Positions 50,762 to 60,378 of a DNA stretch of 64,000 nucleotides are shown here, one piece after another (within the stretch, counting starts at the first letter, position 1; each line of letters begins with the position of its first letter). Source of the stretch: Lachnospiraceae bacterium (GTDB taxonomy: Bacteria; Bacillota; Clostridia; Lachnospirales; Lachnospiraceae); the NCBI GenBank assembly GCA_017428265.1, contig JAFRRD010000041.1, positions 99,047-163,046 on the forward strand, in the 5' to 3' direction. The notes below the pieces were generated by a model. The model did not search any database. It was not told the origin of the DNA and saw nothing but the letters and a program-made list of their open reading frames with translations. Position numbers and translations under genes: made by a program.

Positions 50762-51550
50762 ATGAAGGTATTGATCCAGAAAGATTACGACAACATGAGC
50801 GAATGGGCTGCCAGGCACATCATCGATGCCATCAACAGCCACAAAGAGGCCCGGCCCTACGTGCTCGGCCTGCCTACCGGCTCCAGCCCGATCGGCGTGT
50901 ACCAGCGCCTCGTGAAGGCCAACAAGGCCGGCGAAGTCAGCTTTAAAAACGTGGTAACGTTCAACATGGACGAGTATGTCGGCCTGCCGCGCACCCATCA
51001 CGAGAGCTACTGGTATTTCATGCATGACAACCTGTTCGACCATATCGATATCCCGAAGGAAAACATCAATATCCTGAACGGCCTGGCCGAGGATCCGGAA
51101 GAGGAATGCCGGCGCTATGAAGAGAAGATCGCGTCCTACGGCGGCATCGACCTGTTCATGGGCGGCAGCGGCGTGGACGGCCACATCGCCTTCAACGAAC
51201 CCTTTACCAGCCTGAGCTCCCGCACGGGCCTGCGGAGCCTGACCGAGGACACCCGCATCGTGAATGCCCGCTTCTTCGGCGGCGATCCGGAGCAGGTGCC
51301 GAAGCAGGCCCTGTCCGTCGGCGTGGCGACCGTGACCGACGCCCGCGAAGTCCTGCTGCTGATCAGCGGCCACAACAAGGCCAGAGCCCTCGCGCACTGC
51401 GTCGAAGGCGGTGTCAGCCAGCAGTGGACCATCAGCGCGCTGCAGATGCATGAGAACGCGGTCATCGTCTGCGACGAGGCTGCCTGCGGTGAACTGAAGG
51501 TCGATTCCTACCGCTATTTTAAGGACGTTTACCGGGACGAGATCCTGTAA
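50762..51550 (+). CDS. nagB: Glucosamine-6-phosphate deaminase
   Basis: A 262-residue enzyme converting glucosamine-6-phosphate to fructose-6-phosphate and ammonia. VLGLPTGSSPIGVYQRLV is the substrate phosphate loop. VTFNMDEYVGLPRTHHESY contains the catalytic Asp, and GSGVDGHIAFNEPFTSLSSRT the second active-site region. AGGAAAGGAAA lies upstream of the ATG. A 46-base gap separates it from whiA, so read-through from that operon is likely. No nagA is in the window. Confidence 0.96.
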   Translation: MKVLIQKDYDNMSEWAARHIIDAINSHKEARPYVLGLPTGSSPIGVYQRLVKANKAGEVSFKNVVTFNMDEYVGLPRTHHESYWYFMHDNLFDHIDIPKENINILNGLAEDPEEECRRYEEKIASYGGIDLFMGGSGVDGHIAFNEPFTSLSSRTGLRSLTEDTRIVNARFFGGDPEQVPKQALSVGVATVTDAREVLLLISGHNKARALAHCVEGGVSQQWTISALQMHENAVIVCDEAACGELKVDSYRYFKDVYRDEIL

Positions 51551-51567
51551 ACCGACGATGGCATGAA

Positions 51568-51602
51568 GAAAGCGCCGCCCCGGCCGGGACGGCGCTTTTG
51601 CT
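51568..51602. terminator. Terminator between nagB and the convergent DnaJ gene
   Basis: AAAGCGCCG and CGGCGCTTT outer arms plus an inner CCCGG/CCGGG stem, then TTGCTTT. It can work on the plus strand and, through the upstream A's, weakly on the minus strand. Confidence 0.8.
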
Positions 51603-51629
51603 TTGCCTGTTCGTACTGCGGTGTCTGGC

Positions 51630-52439
51630 TCAGCAGCAGAAGAACAGCGGGATCCCCGTGCCGCCGCCGCAGCAGTAGCAGATCGCCATGCAGACCGCGT
51701 AACGGACGCACATGTTGCTGACGGGGACGCCGGAACGGCCGAAGACCGATCCCCGGTCCTGATACCAGTTGGAACCGCCCTGCAGCTGCTCCAGGAGCAT
51801 ACGGTAATCCGCATTGTTCGGCTCCATTTCAACGGCTTTCCTGGCATACTCCTGAGCGGTGAGGTTGTTGCCGAGACCCGCGTTCGCGTATGCTGCGAGA
51901 TAATACCAGTAGTCGGAACGATAAGTCAGCGTCTGCAGGACCGTCCATGCTTCCTGATAATGACCGGCTTCGAGGTAACTGTATGCCGCATGGATGCGGT
52001 TGGAGTCTTCGTCCGAGTAGCCGTCATATCTCGGCTGGCTCTGCCGCTGTTGCTGCTGGCCGCTGCCGTAACCGAAACCGAAGCCGAAAGGACCGAAGCC
52101 CCAGCTCCAGCCGTCCTGCCCCTGCCCGGTGTAATCACCGTCACGCTGAGGATCCCGGTACGTGCTGCCGTAACTGCCCGCCTGACTGCTGCCGTAGCCG
52201 CGGGAACTGCCGGGGCCGTAGGCAGTCTGGCCGCCGCGGGCACCCTGCTCGCGCAGCTTCATGATCTCTTCGTAAGCCTGCTGGACCTGCTTGAACTTTT
52301 CTTCAGCCTGCGCGGCGTTCGGATTGTTGACGTTCGCATCCGGATGGTATCTCCGGCTGAGCTGGCGGTATGCTTTTTTCACTTCTTCGTCGGTCGCGGA
52401 GGGAGCAACGCCGAGGACCTGATAAGGATCAAATACCAT
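51630..52439 (-). CDS. J-domain protein with TPR-like region and Cys-rich tail
   Basis: A 269-residue protein. The N-terminal J domain ([23 protein letters not shown] in [11 protein letters not shown]) should stimulate an Hsp70. A Gly/Tyr/Gln/Ser-rich linker spans about 75-150. A TPR-like helical region follows ([34 protein letters not shown]). The last 30 residues contain [17 protein letters not shown] and end FFCC, possibly a metal site or lipid-modified/membrane tail. The start at 52439 begins the conserved domain. It overlaps the end of the DUF5685 gene by 11 bases, and the trio with the zinc-ribbon gene is probably one operon. Confidence 0.85.
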   Translation of the reverse strand: MVFDPYQVLGVAPSATDEEVKKAYRQLSRRYHPDANVNNPNAAQAEEKFKQVQQAYEEIMKLREQGARGGQTAYGPGSSRGYGSSQAGSYGSTYRDPQRDGDYTGQGQDGWSWGFGPFGFGFGYGSGQQQQRQSQPRYDGYSDEDSNRIHAAYSYLEAGHYQEAWTVLQTLTYRSDYWYYLAAYANAGLGNNLTAQEYARKAVEMEPNNADYRMLLEQLQGGSNWYQDRGSVFGRSGVPVSNMCVRYAVCMAICYCCGGGTGIPLFFCC

Positions 52440-53358
52440 GGCTGTCCTCCTTTTCTCCGGACGGGGCTTCCTGCAGCCCGTCAGACGTGCTGTTTTCCGG
52501 CGCCGCAGCTTCTGCGGCCTTCTTCCCGGCGGCTTCCCGGTCTTCCCTGACCGCGGCTTCATAGCGCAGCCAGACGCCGGCGTAGAGGATGTTCCGCAGG
52601 ATGTCCTCGTACATCAGGATCGGCAGATATTCGAAGGCAAGGCAGCACTCGCTCATCATCATGTTCAAAGCGTCTTTCACTGTCTGCGCCAGTTCTGCGC
52701 GGCTCTTTCCGTAGGACAGCCAGGGATTGTAGGCACCTTTCTTCCGGTCCTGATCCAGATCCTCGTAGGCGTCGGTAAGATAAATGAATTTCCCGAGATA
52801 GAAACCGACGCGGCGCAGCACCTGCGCCCATTCGTCGTCCTTCGCGGCAAAGATCTCGCCGAGCATCCGGCCGGTCAGACCGGCGGCGGTGTCCGGATTG
52901 GCATCGTTCTCCGCCTCGCAGCGGGAGAGTTCCCGCACATATTCCTCGACGGCAGCGGCCTGCGCCGGATACGCTTCACTGACCTTCCTGTAGGCCCGCT
53001 TCAGGGTATCCGCGCCGAACTTTGCCGTGATCTTCTTATCGTCTTTCCAGCCGTCCAGCCGCTGCCAGTAGGAAAGCAGGATGTTCATGTCCGCCGCGTA
53101 GTCCACAAAGGTGTTCGAACGGAGCGGATGCTTCGTCAGCGGATGCGGCACGCACCAGGTCGTCCCGATGCTTGTCTCGGGCTCGTAGAGCGCGGAAAGA
53201 AGGACGGCCAGGAAGGTCATGTCGTACGAGAGCGTCGACTGGCCGCTGAGGCCGTGCCGGTGCTTCAGCGAACGGCAGACGCCGCAGTAGAAGGACCGAT
53301 AGACATCGAAATCCTTGAATTTCAGCTCAGGCTGATGGATCGTTACAGTACCGAACAT
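52429..53358 (-). CDS. DUF5685 family protein
   Basis: A 309-residue protein of a family with no assigned function. The N-terminus [36 protein letters not shown] is characteristic, with a CxxC in a context like a metal site. Other conserved points are [38 protein letters not shown] and [20 protein letters not shown], an Asp/Glu-rich helical region reminiscent of isoprenoid-synthase or haem-oxygenase-like folds, though that is speculation. It sits between a zinc-ribbon membrane protein and a J-domain protein, an arrangement that I believe recurs in clostridia. Confidence 0.8.
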   Translation of the reverse strand: MFGTVTIHQPELKFKDFDVYRSFYCGVCRSLKHRHGLSGQSTLSYDMTFLAVLLSALYEPETSIGTTWCVPHPLTKHPLRSNTFVDYAADMNILLSYWQRLDGWKDDKKITAKFGADTLKRAYRKVSEAYPAQAAAVEEYVRELSRCEAENDANPDTAAGLTGRMLGEIFAAKDDEWAQVLRRVGFYLGKFIYLTDAYEDLDQDRKKGAYNPWLSYGKSRAELAQTVKDALNMMMSECCLAFEYLPILMYEDILRNILYAGVWLRYEAAVREDREAAGKKAAEAAAPENSTSDGLQEAPSGEKEDSHGI

Positions 53359-53868
53359 TCAGGACCTCTTGATGAATTTGTGTCCGCAGCGCGGGCAGGT
53401 GATCTCGATCTTGCCGCGGCCGCGGGGAACACGGACCCGCTGGTCGCAGTTCGGGCAGCGGAAGATGCGGTGTTCTTTATCGCTCCGCATGGTGCCGGAA
53501 CCGCCGGAATTGTCGTTGCGGGCATTGTTGTACGCATTCTGATAATACTGATAGCTGTCCCGGACCGAGTCTCCGGTGGGACCCTTCCGGCCGCGGAACC
53601 TGCCCAGAACTTTTTCCTTCAGCTGCAGGAAACGGGTGTTCTCATTGTAGCGCTTCTGCTTGTTCTTTGAGAACATGCGGAAGTAGGTGATGATCAGGAA
53701 GACCCAGACGAGCCAGTAGAAAACGCTTGTCCGGGAGCGGAAGATCATATTGAGGATGAGCATGACGAACGCCAGCAGCATGGTGAAGCGTGAAAGCTGG
53801 TCACTGCCGTAGCGGCCCACCATGAAACGCGCAAAACTTTCTCTTAAACGTTGAAAAAAACCACCCAT
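53359..53868 (-). CDS. Membrane protein with C-terminal zinc ribbon
   Basis: A 169-residue protein. An amphipathic N-terminal segment (FFQRLRESFARFMVGRYGSDQL) precedes two close hydrophobic helices (about 27-44 and 48-62). A basic/Asn-rich linker follows, and a zinc ribbon ends the protein: FRCPNCDQRVRVPRGRGKIEITCPRC, two CxxC pairs. The domain is cytoplasmic by the positive-inside rule. AAAGGAT precedes the ATG at 53868. First gene of the trio; its stop is directly followed by the DUF5685 start. Confidence 0.8.
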   Translation of the reverse strand: MGGFFQRLRESFARFMVGRYGSDQLSRFTMLLAFVMLILNMIFRSRTSVFYWLVWVFLIITYFRMFSKNKQKRYNENTRFLQLKEKVLGRFRGRKGPTGDSVRDSYQYYQNAYNNARNDNSGGSGTMRSDKEHRIFRCPNCDQRVRVPRGRGKIEITCPRCGHKFIKRS

Positions 53869-53913
53869 GATCAGGATCCTTTTCCGGTGCATTGTGCACC
53901 ATTTACGGGGAAA

Positions 53914-53942
53914 AGCATAACACAGCGCGCGGAAAGTGTCAT
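53914..53942 (-). promoter_or_regulatory. Promoter of the zinc-ribbon/DUF5685/DnaJ unit
   Basis: Minus strand ATGACA (from 53937-53942), 17-base spacer, TATGCT (from 53914-53919). Just downstream lies the palindrome GGTGCATTGTGCACC (53886-53900), a possible operator or 5' hairpin. Confidence 0.55.
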
Positions 53943-53986
53943 CTTGAAAATGCTGAATTATTTGTGAAATGTGCGTAAATCGGCGC

Positions 53987-54015
53987 TTGCACTTCACCAT
54001 TTCCTGCTTTATAAT
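53987..54015 (+). promoter_or_regulatory. Promoter of glnS
   Basis: TTGCAC at 53987-53992, 17-base spacer, TATAAT at 54010-54015, 30 bases before the glnS ATG. Confidence 0.7.
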
Positions 54016-54045
54016 AAACCAATCTGGAAAAAGGAGTACCCCACC

Positions 54046-55815
54046 ATGGCAGAAGAGAAAGACCTGAGGACGAATTCCGCGCCTGCGGAGGAAAGTCCGG
54101 AAAACGAAACAAGGGACAGCGGAGGCCGCAACTTCATCTACTCGTTCATCGCGGAGGATATCGCGAAGGGCGGGCAGTATGAAGGCATGACCGTACACAC
54201 CCGTTTTCCGCCGGAACCCAACGGCTATCTGCACATCGGGCACTGCAAGGCCCTGTGCATCGATTTCGGCATGGCGGAGCAGTTCGGCGGCCTGTGCAAC
54301 CTGCGCATGGACGACACGAACCCGGCCAAGGAAGACACCGAATACGTGGAAGCCATCATGCAGGACATCCACTGGCTCGGCTTCGACTGGGGCGACCGTT
54401 TCTACTACGGCTCCGATTATTTTGAAAAGGACTACGAATTTGCGATAGAACTGATCAAAAAGGGCCTGGCCTACGTCTGCGAGCTGACGCCCGAGGAGTT
54501 CAGGGCGAACCGCGGCGACATCGGCATCCCGGCGACCTCGCCTTACCGCGACCGTCCTGTCGAGGAGAACCTGCGCCTGTTCGAGATGATGAAGAACGGC
54601 GAAGTGCCGGAAGGGAAGATGACCCTCCGTGCGAAGATCGACCTCGCCAGCGGCAACTTCAACATGCGCGACCCGGTCATCTACCGCATCCGCTACATTA
54701 ACCATCACCGCCAGGGCACGAAATGGTGCATCTTCCCGATGTACGACTTCGCGCACCCGCTGCAGGACGCGCTGGAGGGCATCACGCACTCCCTCTGCTC
54801 CCTGGAATATGAGGATCACCGCCCGCTCTACGACTGGGTCGTGACCAATGTGTCCATCCCGTACCACAAGCCCCGCCAGATCGAATTCGCGCGGCTCGGC
54901 ATCGACCACACCGTGATGAGCAAGCGCAAGCTCAGAAAACTTGTCGAGGAAGGCTACGTGAGCGGCTGGGACGATCCCCGCATGCCCACCCTCTGCGGTC
55001 TGCGCCGCCGCGGCTACACCGCGAAGTCCATCCGCAACTTCTGCGACATGATCGGCGTCGCGAAGAGCACGAACATTATCGAATTCGCCGAACTGGAACG
55101 CTGCCTGCGCGATGACCTGAACGGCACAGCCGAACGCACCATGGCGGTGCTGCATCCGGTGAAACTGACGGTCACGAACTATCCCGAGGGGAGAAGCGAG
55201 ACCTTCGAGGTGGAAAACAACCCGACGGCTCCCGAGCAGGGGACCCACACGATCACCTTCAGCCGGAACCTCTGGATGGACGCCGAGGACTTTCTCGAGA
55301 CCCCGATCCCGAAGTACAAACGCATGTACCCGGGCAACGAAGTGCGGCTTAAAGGCGCGTACCTCGTGACCTGCACGGGCTGCCGGAAAAATGAAGCGGG
55401 CGAAGTGGAAGAGGTGTTCTGCACTTACGATCCCGACTCCCGCGGCGGCGATCCTGCCGACGGCCGGAAGGTCAAAGGCGCGACGCTCCACTGGGTCGAC
55501 GCTGAAACGGCCGTTGACGCCGAGGTCCGCCTCTACGACAACCTCTTCAGCGATCCGAACCCGGACGGCCCGGACAAGAACTTCCTGGACGCCCTGAATC
55601 CGGACAGCCTCGTGATCCTGCCGCACTGCAAGATCGAACGGGATCTGGCGAAGGTGGCCGCGGAGTACGACAAGGTCGAGAACCGCACGGGCATCAATGC
55701 CCCGACCTTCCAGTTCATGCGCGTCGGCTATTTCTGCCTGGACAACCGCGACAGCACGGCCGAACACCCGGTGTTCAACCGCAGCGTCAGTCTGAAGGAC
55801 GGCTTCAGAAAATAA
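54046..55815 (+). CDS. glnS: Glutaminyl-tRNA synthetase
   Basis: A 589-residue class I synthetase. HIGH-type motif PPEPNGYLHIGHCKALCIDF lies at about residue 60. The GlnRS-specific NLRMDDTNPAKEDTEYVEAI follows. KMSKS-type motif HTVMSKRKLRKLV is in the middle, and the C-terminal anticodon-binding beta barrels carry LHPVKLTVTNYPEG. It charges tRNA-Gln directly; many Bacillota lack GlnRS and use the GatCAB route. AAGGAG lies nine bases before the ATG at 54046. Monocistronic, with its own promoter and a terminator hairpin. No T-box leader is present. Confidence 0.96.
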   Translation: MAEEKDLRTNSAPAEESPENETRDSGGRNFIYSFIAEDIAKGGQYEGMTVHTRFPPEPNGYLHIGHCKALCIDFGMAEQFGGLCNLRMDDTNPAKEDTEYVEAIMQDIHWLGFDWGDRFYYGSDYFEKDYEFAIELIKKGLAYVCELTPEEFRANRGDIGIPATSPYRDRPVEENLRLFEMMKNGEVPEGKMTLRAKIDLASGNFNMRDPVIYRIRYINHHRQGTKWCIFPMYDFAHPLQDALEGITHSLCSLEYEDHRPLYDWVVTNVSIPYHKPRQIEFARLGIDHTVMSKRKLRKLVEEGYVSGWDDPRMPTLCGLRRRGYTAKSIRNFCDMIGVAKSTNIIEFAELERCLRDDLNGTAERTMAVLHPVKLTVTNYPEGRSETFEVENNPTAPEQGTHTITFSRNLWMDAEDFLETPIPKYKRMYPGNEVRLKGAYLVTCTGCRKNEAGEVEEVFCTYDPDSRGGDPADGRKVKGATLHWVDAETAVDAEVRLYDNLFSDPNPDGPDKNFLDALNPDSLVILPHCKIERDLAKVAAEYDKVENRTGINAPTFQFMRVGYFCLDNRDSTAEHPVFNRSVSLKDGFRK

Positions 55816-55832
55816 AAACAACCGTATTCTGT

Positions 55833-55862
55833 ACAGAAGGGACCGCAGGGTCCCTTCTGTTA
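55833..55862 (+). terminator. Hairpin after glnS
   Basis: ACAGAAGGGACC (55833-55844), GCAG loop, GGTCCCTTCTGT (55849-55860). Perfect 12-pair stem with little T run. Confidence 0.65.
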
Positions 55863-55945
55863 TGTCTGCGGGGTCCATCGGATGCATTTTACTTGAAAAG
55901 ACTAAAGTGATTTTATCATCGTCAAAAGTGATATTTGAAAAAGTA

Positions 55946-55974
55946 TTGATAATTATCCGGCTCAGACTTAAAAT
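55946..55974 (+). promoter_or_regulatory. Promoter of the ABC importer operon
   Basis: TTGATA at 55946-55951, 17-base spacer, TAAAAT at 55969-55974. The 80-base leader that follows has TGTGAG/CTCACA complementary segments at its ends and no recognised riboswitch. Confidence 0.65.
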
Positions 55975-56064
55975 ATAAAAGGTTGTGAGAATGTGCCAAT
56001 TGAACAGCGCCCAAGCCGCTTTTTGTGCGCATAATTTAAGCTCACAGCAAGAAAGAAGGAAGTA

Positions 56065-57345
56065 ATGAAAAAGTTCCTGAGCCTAATTCTTGCCCTGGCC
56101 ATGGTGCTGTCGATGGCAGCCTGCGGCAGCAATACGGACAAGAGCACTGCCGCCCCCGAAACCACCAAGGCGGCCGCTGAGACCACCAAGGCAGCCACTG
56201 AGACCACAAAGGCAGAGGAAGGCGTACAGCCCGACAAAAACTATGTGATCCGCATCTATTCCAACTCCAACTCCAGCGAACGCGTGACCTGGCTGATCCA
56301 GCAGGCGGAAAAGGCCGGCTTCAAGATCTCCCTGGATACGAACGAAGTCGTCAAGGGCGATACCGGCGCCGTGCAGGCTGCCGATGAAAAGAAAGACGGC
56401 GACCTGATCTTCGGTCTGAACGAGACCCGCTGGGGCCAGCTGATCGGCGGCACCTATGCGAATCTGAAGGTCCTTGACTGGACTCCCACCTGGGCGGACA
56501 AGGTCGGTGATTATAAGTATGACGGCAAGGCTTACGGCATCGTTATCCAGAACGTTCTGATGCTGTACCGTGACGATGAACTCGGCACCAACGGCAAAGA
56601 AGTTTCCATGAAGCACTGGGCTGATATCGTTGACTGCGGCTACACCTGGTATCGCCAGGGCAAGGTCGGCGGCACGACCAACGCCAACATCAACTCCGCG
56701 ATCCTGTATGCGTTCGTGGATCCTTCCTCCCCTGCCGGCGGCATCTCCGTTGACGGCTGGAAGACCCTGTGGAATTACTGCGCGAACGGCAAGTTCACCG
56801 GTGACAGCTACGGCTTTGACGCCCTGAACCGCGGCGACGTTGCGGTCGCGACCTACTACTCCAGCTCTCTGTACGGCCAGCTCGATAATGCCGCTGCCGG
56901 CTCCGAGCATCCGCTGACGAACGACAACTGGCATCTGGTCAAGATCGAAGACGGCACGTACTACATTGCCGAGTACATCGGCATTCTTGACAAGGCCGGC
57001 CGTACCGAAGCGCAGACCGCTCAGGTCAAGGCTTTCGCGGAATGGTTCGGCGGCGCCGAACTACAGGCTGCCTGGTCCGAAGAATTCGATACCTTCCCCT
57101 GCAACAGCGAAGCGGCTTCCAAGGTCTACGGCACCAGCATTCCTGAGATCTACACCCTGCCCAACTTCGCGCTGAGCAAGGTCGCGGACGGCGGCACCTA
57201 TGCCGAATACGTGGCGGCTCACTCCGCACAGTGGACCAATATCATGACCAACCTGGGCTTCTACTGGGCTGACGCAAAGGATGCTCCGGCAGAACCTGCC
57301 TGGGATACTCTTGACTGGGCGACCCTGACGCAGAAGAAAGACTGA
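56065..57345 (+). CDS. Extracellular solute-binding lipoprotein (iron(III)/phospho-compound type)
   Basis: A 426-residue binding protein. Signal peptide and lipobox: MKKFLSLILALAMVLSMAA with Cys at residue 20. A Thr/Ala/Glu/Lys tether with three ETTKAA repeats follows. The mature domain is a family 1/6-type SBP: YVIRIYSNSNSSERVTWLIQ, DLIFGLNETRWGQLIG, DYKYDGKAYGIVIQNVLMLYRDD. Relatives bind Fe3+, 2-aminoethylphosphonate or hexose phosphates (AfuA). The downstream HAD phosphatase makes a phosphorylated organic ligand plausible, but Fe3+ cannot be ruled out. GAAGGA precedes the ATG. Confidence 0.87.
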   Translation: MKKFLSLILALAMVLSMAACGSNTDKSTAAPETTKAAAETTKAATETTKAEEGVQPDKNYVIRIYSNSNSSERVTWLIQQAEKAGFKISLDTNEVVKGDTGAVQAADEKKDGDLIFGLNETRWGQLIGGTYANLKVLDWTPTWADKVGDYKYDGKAYGIVIQNVLMLYRDDELGTNGKEVSMKHWADIVDCGYTWYRQGKVGGTTNANINSAILYAFVDPSSPAGGISVDGWKTLWNYCANGKFTGDSYGFDALNRGDVAVATYYSSSLYGQLDNAAAGSEHPLTNDNWHLVKIEDGTYYIAEYIGILDKAGRTEAQTAQVKAFAEWFGGAELQAAWSEEFDTFPCNSEAASKVYGTSIPEIYTLPNFALSKVADGGTYAEYVAAHSAQWTNIMTNLGFYWADAKDAPAEPAWDTLDWATLTQKKD

Positions 57346-57379
57346 TCGCCTGATCACGGTCGGAATTTAACACAATCGA

Positions 57380-57418
57380 AACGGATGGCGAGCCGCTCGT
57401 CGGCTCGCCGTTTTTTCA
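57380..57418 (+). terminator. Terminator between binding protein and ATPase genes
   Basis: GGCGAGCC and GGCTCGCC arms around GCTCGTC, then a T6 run. In an operon this usually lowers ATPase/permease expression relative to the binding protein. Confidence 0.85.
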
Positions 57419-57448
57419 AAAGAACTCCGCAGGAAGGAATAAAGACTT

Positions 57449-58486
57449 ATGATTCAGTTAAAGGATATTGTGGTTAAGTTCGGCGATTTTACCGCGCTTC
57501 ACAACATCAACGTACATGTAAAGGAAGGCGAATTCTTTACCTTCCTGGGACCCTCCGGCTGCGGAAAAACTACTACGCTCAGAACCATCACCGGCTTCAT
57601 AGAACCCACAAGCGGGACGGTGATGATGAAAGACAAAGACATTACCAAAGTCCCTATCGAAAAGAGAAATATCGGCATCGTTTTCCAGAGTTATGCACTG
57701 TTCCCGACGATGACCGTATACGATAATATCGCTTTCGGTCTGAAGATCAAGAAACTGAAAAAGCAGGAGATCGACGAGAAGGTGAGGGAGATCGCCCGCA
57801 AGGTGGATCTGAGCGACGAACAGCTTGCCAAGGCCGTGTCCCAGCTGTCCGGCGGCCAGCAGCAGCGTGTGGCAATCGCCCGCGCATTGGTCACCAATCC
57901 CAGCGTCATCTGCCTGGACGAACCGCTGTCCAACCTGGATGCCAAGTTGCGCGTCCAGCTGCGGAACGAACTGAAGAACATGCAGCGCGATTTCGGCATC
58001 ACCTCGATCTACGTCACGCACGATCAGGAGGAGGCGCTGACGCTGTCCGACCATATTGCCGTTTTCAACAAAGGCTATATCGAGCAGATCGGCACCCCGT
58101 ACGAAGTCTATAACAACTCTGCGACGGAATTCGTCTGCAATTTCATCGGCGATATCAACCGCCTGTCAGATGAGTTGATCGCGCGTTTGAACCGTGAACA
58201 AAACGCGGGTCTTGACCCCGTAAAGCATCATTACATCCGCCTGGAGCGCCTGCGCGTGAATGAAGTTCAGACGGGAGACCTGTTTACGGACGGCGTTGTA
58301 GAAAGCGCAGAATACTACGGCCTGACCATCAAATATCTCATTCGCACCGCCGATCAGACGTTTAAGGTCGTTGAGAAGAACGACGGCAAGCGCATTTATG
58401 AGATCGGCGAAACGGTACGCGTCAGTTTCCGCAGGGAAGACCTGATGAGTTACGAGCCCGGCGATTATAAGGGGGATGAGGTATGA
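57449..58486 (+). CDS. ABC transporter ATP-binding protein (FbpC/PotA/AfuC type)
   Basis: A 345-residue ATPase. Walker [15 protein letters not shown] lies at about residue 36, signature [17 protein letters not shown], Walker [16 protein letters not shown], and switch [16 protein letters not shown]-terminal TOBE-like domain of about 110 residues follows. The N-terminal half is of the CUT/MOI type shared by iron, polyamine and phosphonate importers. GGAAGGAA precedes the ATG, and its stop overlaps the permease start as ATGA. Confidence 0.92.
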   Translation: MIQLKDIVVKFGDFTALHNINVHVKEGEFFTFLGPSGCGKTTTLRTITGFIEPTSGTVMMKDKDITKVPIEKRNIGIVFQSYALFPTMTVYDNIAFGLKIKKLKKQEIDEKVREIARKVDLSDEQLAKAVSQLSGGQQQRVAIARALVTNPSVICLDEPLSNLDAKLRVQLRNELKNMQRDFGITSIYVTHDQEEALTLSDHIAVFNKGYIEQIGTPYEVYNNSATEFVCNFIGDINRLSDELIARLNREQNAGLDPVKHHYIRLERLRVNEVQTGDLFTDGVVESAEYYGLTIKYLIRTADQTFKVVEKNDGKRIYEIGETVRVSFRREDLMSYEPGDYKGDEV

Positions 58487-60378
58487 AACAGCGAAAAGGC
58501 TTAGATCCTTCTTTCCTGTTCAAGATCCTTGGCTTTCTGTTCTTTGCCTACCTGTTTTTCGGCTTCATGCTGGTGCCGTGCCTGAATACACTGACCAGCA
58601 TCTTTACCACGAAAAACGCGGCGGGAGAGACGGATCCCTGGGTCGTGATCAAGTTCTTCTTTGCCGGCAACATGCCCAGTTTCGTCTGGAACTCCCTGAA
58701 ACTGGCCATCCTGCTGGTCATCACCGTCAACGTGGTCGGCGTGTCAATCGTCCTGCTGACGGAATATTTTGAGATCAAAGGCGCAAAGATCCTGCGTCTG
58801 GGCTATATGACCACGCTGATCTATTCAGGCGTGGCGCTGGTCACCGGCTATATGTTCCTGTACGCGAACGACGGTATCCTGACGAACTACCTGGTCCAGA
58901 TCAATCCGGGCCTCAACAAAGCCTGGTTCACGGGCTTCAATGCGGTCCTCTTCACCATGACCTTCGCCTGCACCAGCAACCATATGCTGTTCCTGCGCAA
59001 TGCGATCCGCGGCATCGACTACAACACGGTGGAGGCCGCACGGAACATGGGCGCCGGGCCGTTCAAGGTCCTGTGGAAAGTGGTCTTTCCGACCCTGATC
59101 CCGACTATGTTCTCGCTGACGGTCATGACCTTCATCACGGGCCTCTGCGCCATGAGCGCGCCGACTCTGCTGGGCTATGACTCCATCAACCCGGAGATCG
59201 TCCGTCTGGCCGGCTCCTCAACGGCGGATGAATCCTTCCCGCAGGCCAGGGCAGCGCTGCTGTCGGTCATCCTGGCGATCTTCACAATCGTCCTGCTGAC
59301 GGTGCTGAGTTCCTACGAACGGAAGGGGCATTACCTGTCCGTTTCCAAGACGAAAGCCAAGCTGCAGAAGCAGAAAATCAACAATCCCGTGGCCAACGTG
59401 CTGGCGCACATCTACGCCTACGTCCTGTTCATCATCTATATGACGCCGGTCGTGATGATCGTCATTTTCGCCTTCCAGACCTTTGATGCGGTGCGGATGC
59501 GCAAGATCGATTTTAAGGGCTGGACACTGATCAACTTTTTCGGCAAGCAGGATTACAACTACCTGACCGCGCGCGGGACCTACAAGAACCGCGAAGGCGC
59601 GATCTCGGGCCTGTTCTCCAACGAGACGACTCTGGGCGGCATCAAGCTCAGCTTCATCCTTTCCGTGATCGCGGCGGCCTTTGCCTGCGTGATCGTGGTG
59701 ATCGCCTGCACCTACATCTTCAAGAACAAGAAGAAAGGCGCGATCCTGGAATATGCGCTGCTGTTCCCCTGGCTGCTGCCGACCATTCTGATCTGCTATT
59801 CCTTCCGGACCTTCTTCAACAGCGATGCGGTCTGGTATGTCGGCAACCGCAACCTGTACTATGAGCAGAGCGTGCGCATCCTGATCGTGATGGCCTATAC
59901 GGTGGTCAAATTACCTTTCTCGCTGCGCATGATCAAGGCATCGTTCTATACGATAGACGAGGAACTGGAGGAGGCGGCAAAGAACCTCGGTTCCGGACCG
60001 ATCAGAACATTCCTGAAAGTGAAGCTTCCGATCATCCTGCCCACGGTCCTGGCCGTCTTTGCCCTGAACTTCAACTCCCTGTTCACGGAATACGATATGT
60101 CCGCGACCTTCGCCTCCACCTACGGCACCAGCTATGCCATGGTCATCCAGGCCATGACCTACGATGAAGGGGCGTTCGGCTACAACATGAATGCGACCGG
60201 GCGGCGCTGCGCTTCCACGGTCTTCATCATGCTGCTCAGCGGCCTCGTCCTGTATCTGGTCTACGGCGTCGGCGCCCGGGATCTGGGCGAGCGGCTGGAG
60301 CACCGGAAAAAGTGGAAGGCCAGGCTGGAAAAGATCACGGGACGGCAAAAGAAGGCAAAACAGGAGAGCGCCGGATGA
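58483..60378 (+). CDS. Double-domain ABC permease (FbpB/AfuB type)
   Basis: A 631-residue permease with two fused permease units, each with about six helices and an EAA loop. Unit 1 has VEAARNMGAGPFKVLWKVVFP (about residue 184). Unit 2 has LEEAAKNLGSGPIRTFLKVKLP near residue 490. One polypeptide therefore replaces the usual heterodimer, as in the iron(III)/AfuB and ThiP types. The last 35 residues are Lys/Glu-rich and cytoplasmic. Start and stop both overlap the neighbouring genes (ATGA), so the operon is tightly coupled. Confidence 0.92.
   Translation: MKQRKGLDPSFLFKILGFLFFAYLFFGFMLVPCLNTLTSIFTTKNAAGETDPWVVIKFFFAGNMPSFVWNSLKLAILLVITVNVVGVSIVLLTEYFEIKGAKILRLGYMTTLIYSGVALVTGYMFLYANDGILTNYLVQINPGLNKAWFTGFNAVLFTMTFACTSNHMLFLRNAIRGIDYNTVEAARNMGAGPFKVLWKVVFPTLIPTMFSLTVMTFITGLCAMSAPTLLGYDSINPEIVRLAGSSTADESFPQARAALLSVILAIFTIVLLTVLSSYERKGHYLSVSKTKAKLQKQKINNPVANVLAHIYAYVLFIIYMTPVVMIVIFAFQTFDAVRMRKIDFKGWTLINFFGKQDYNYLTARGTYKNREGAISGLFSNETTLGGIKLSFILSVIAAAFACVIVVIACTYIFKNKKKGAILEYALLFPWLLPTILICYSFRTFFNSDAVWYVGNRNLYYEQSVRILIVMAYTVVKLPFSLRMIKASFYTIDEELEEAAKNLGSGPIRTFLKVKLPIILPTVLAVFALNFNSLFTEYDMSATFASTYGTSYAMVIQAMTYDEGAFGYNMNATGRRCASTVFIMLLSGLVLYLVYGVGARDLGERLEHRKKWKARLEKITGRQKKAKQESAG

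Noticed and set aside
53869-55887. Large minus-strand frame running from the zinc-ribbon gene across glnS
   Set aside because: The upstream part is antisense to glnS; the real gene starts at 53868 after a ribosome site and promoter.
55991-56065. A 24-codon upstream frame overlapping the binding-protein start as TAATG
   Set aside because: Its ribosome site would lie at or before the predicted transcription start and its codons show no pattern; chance is likely.
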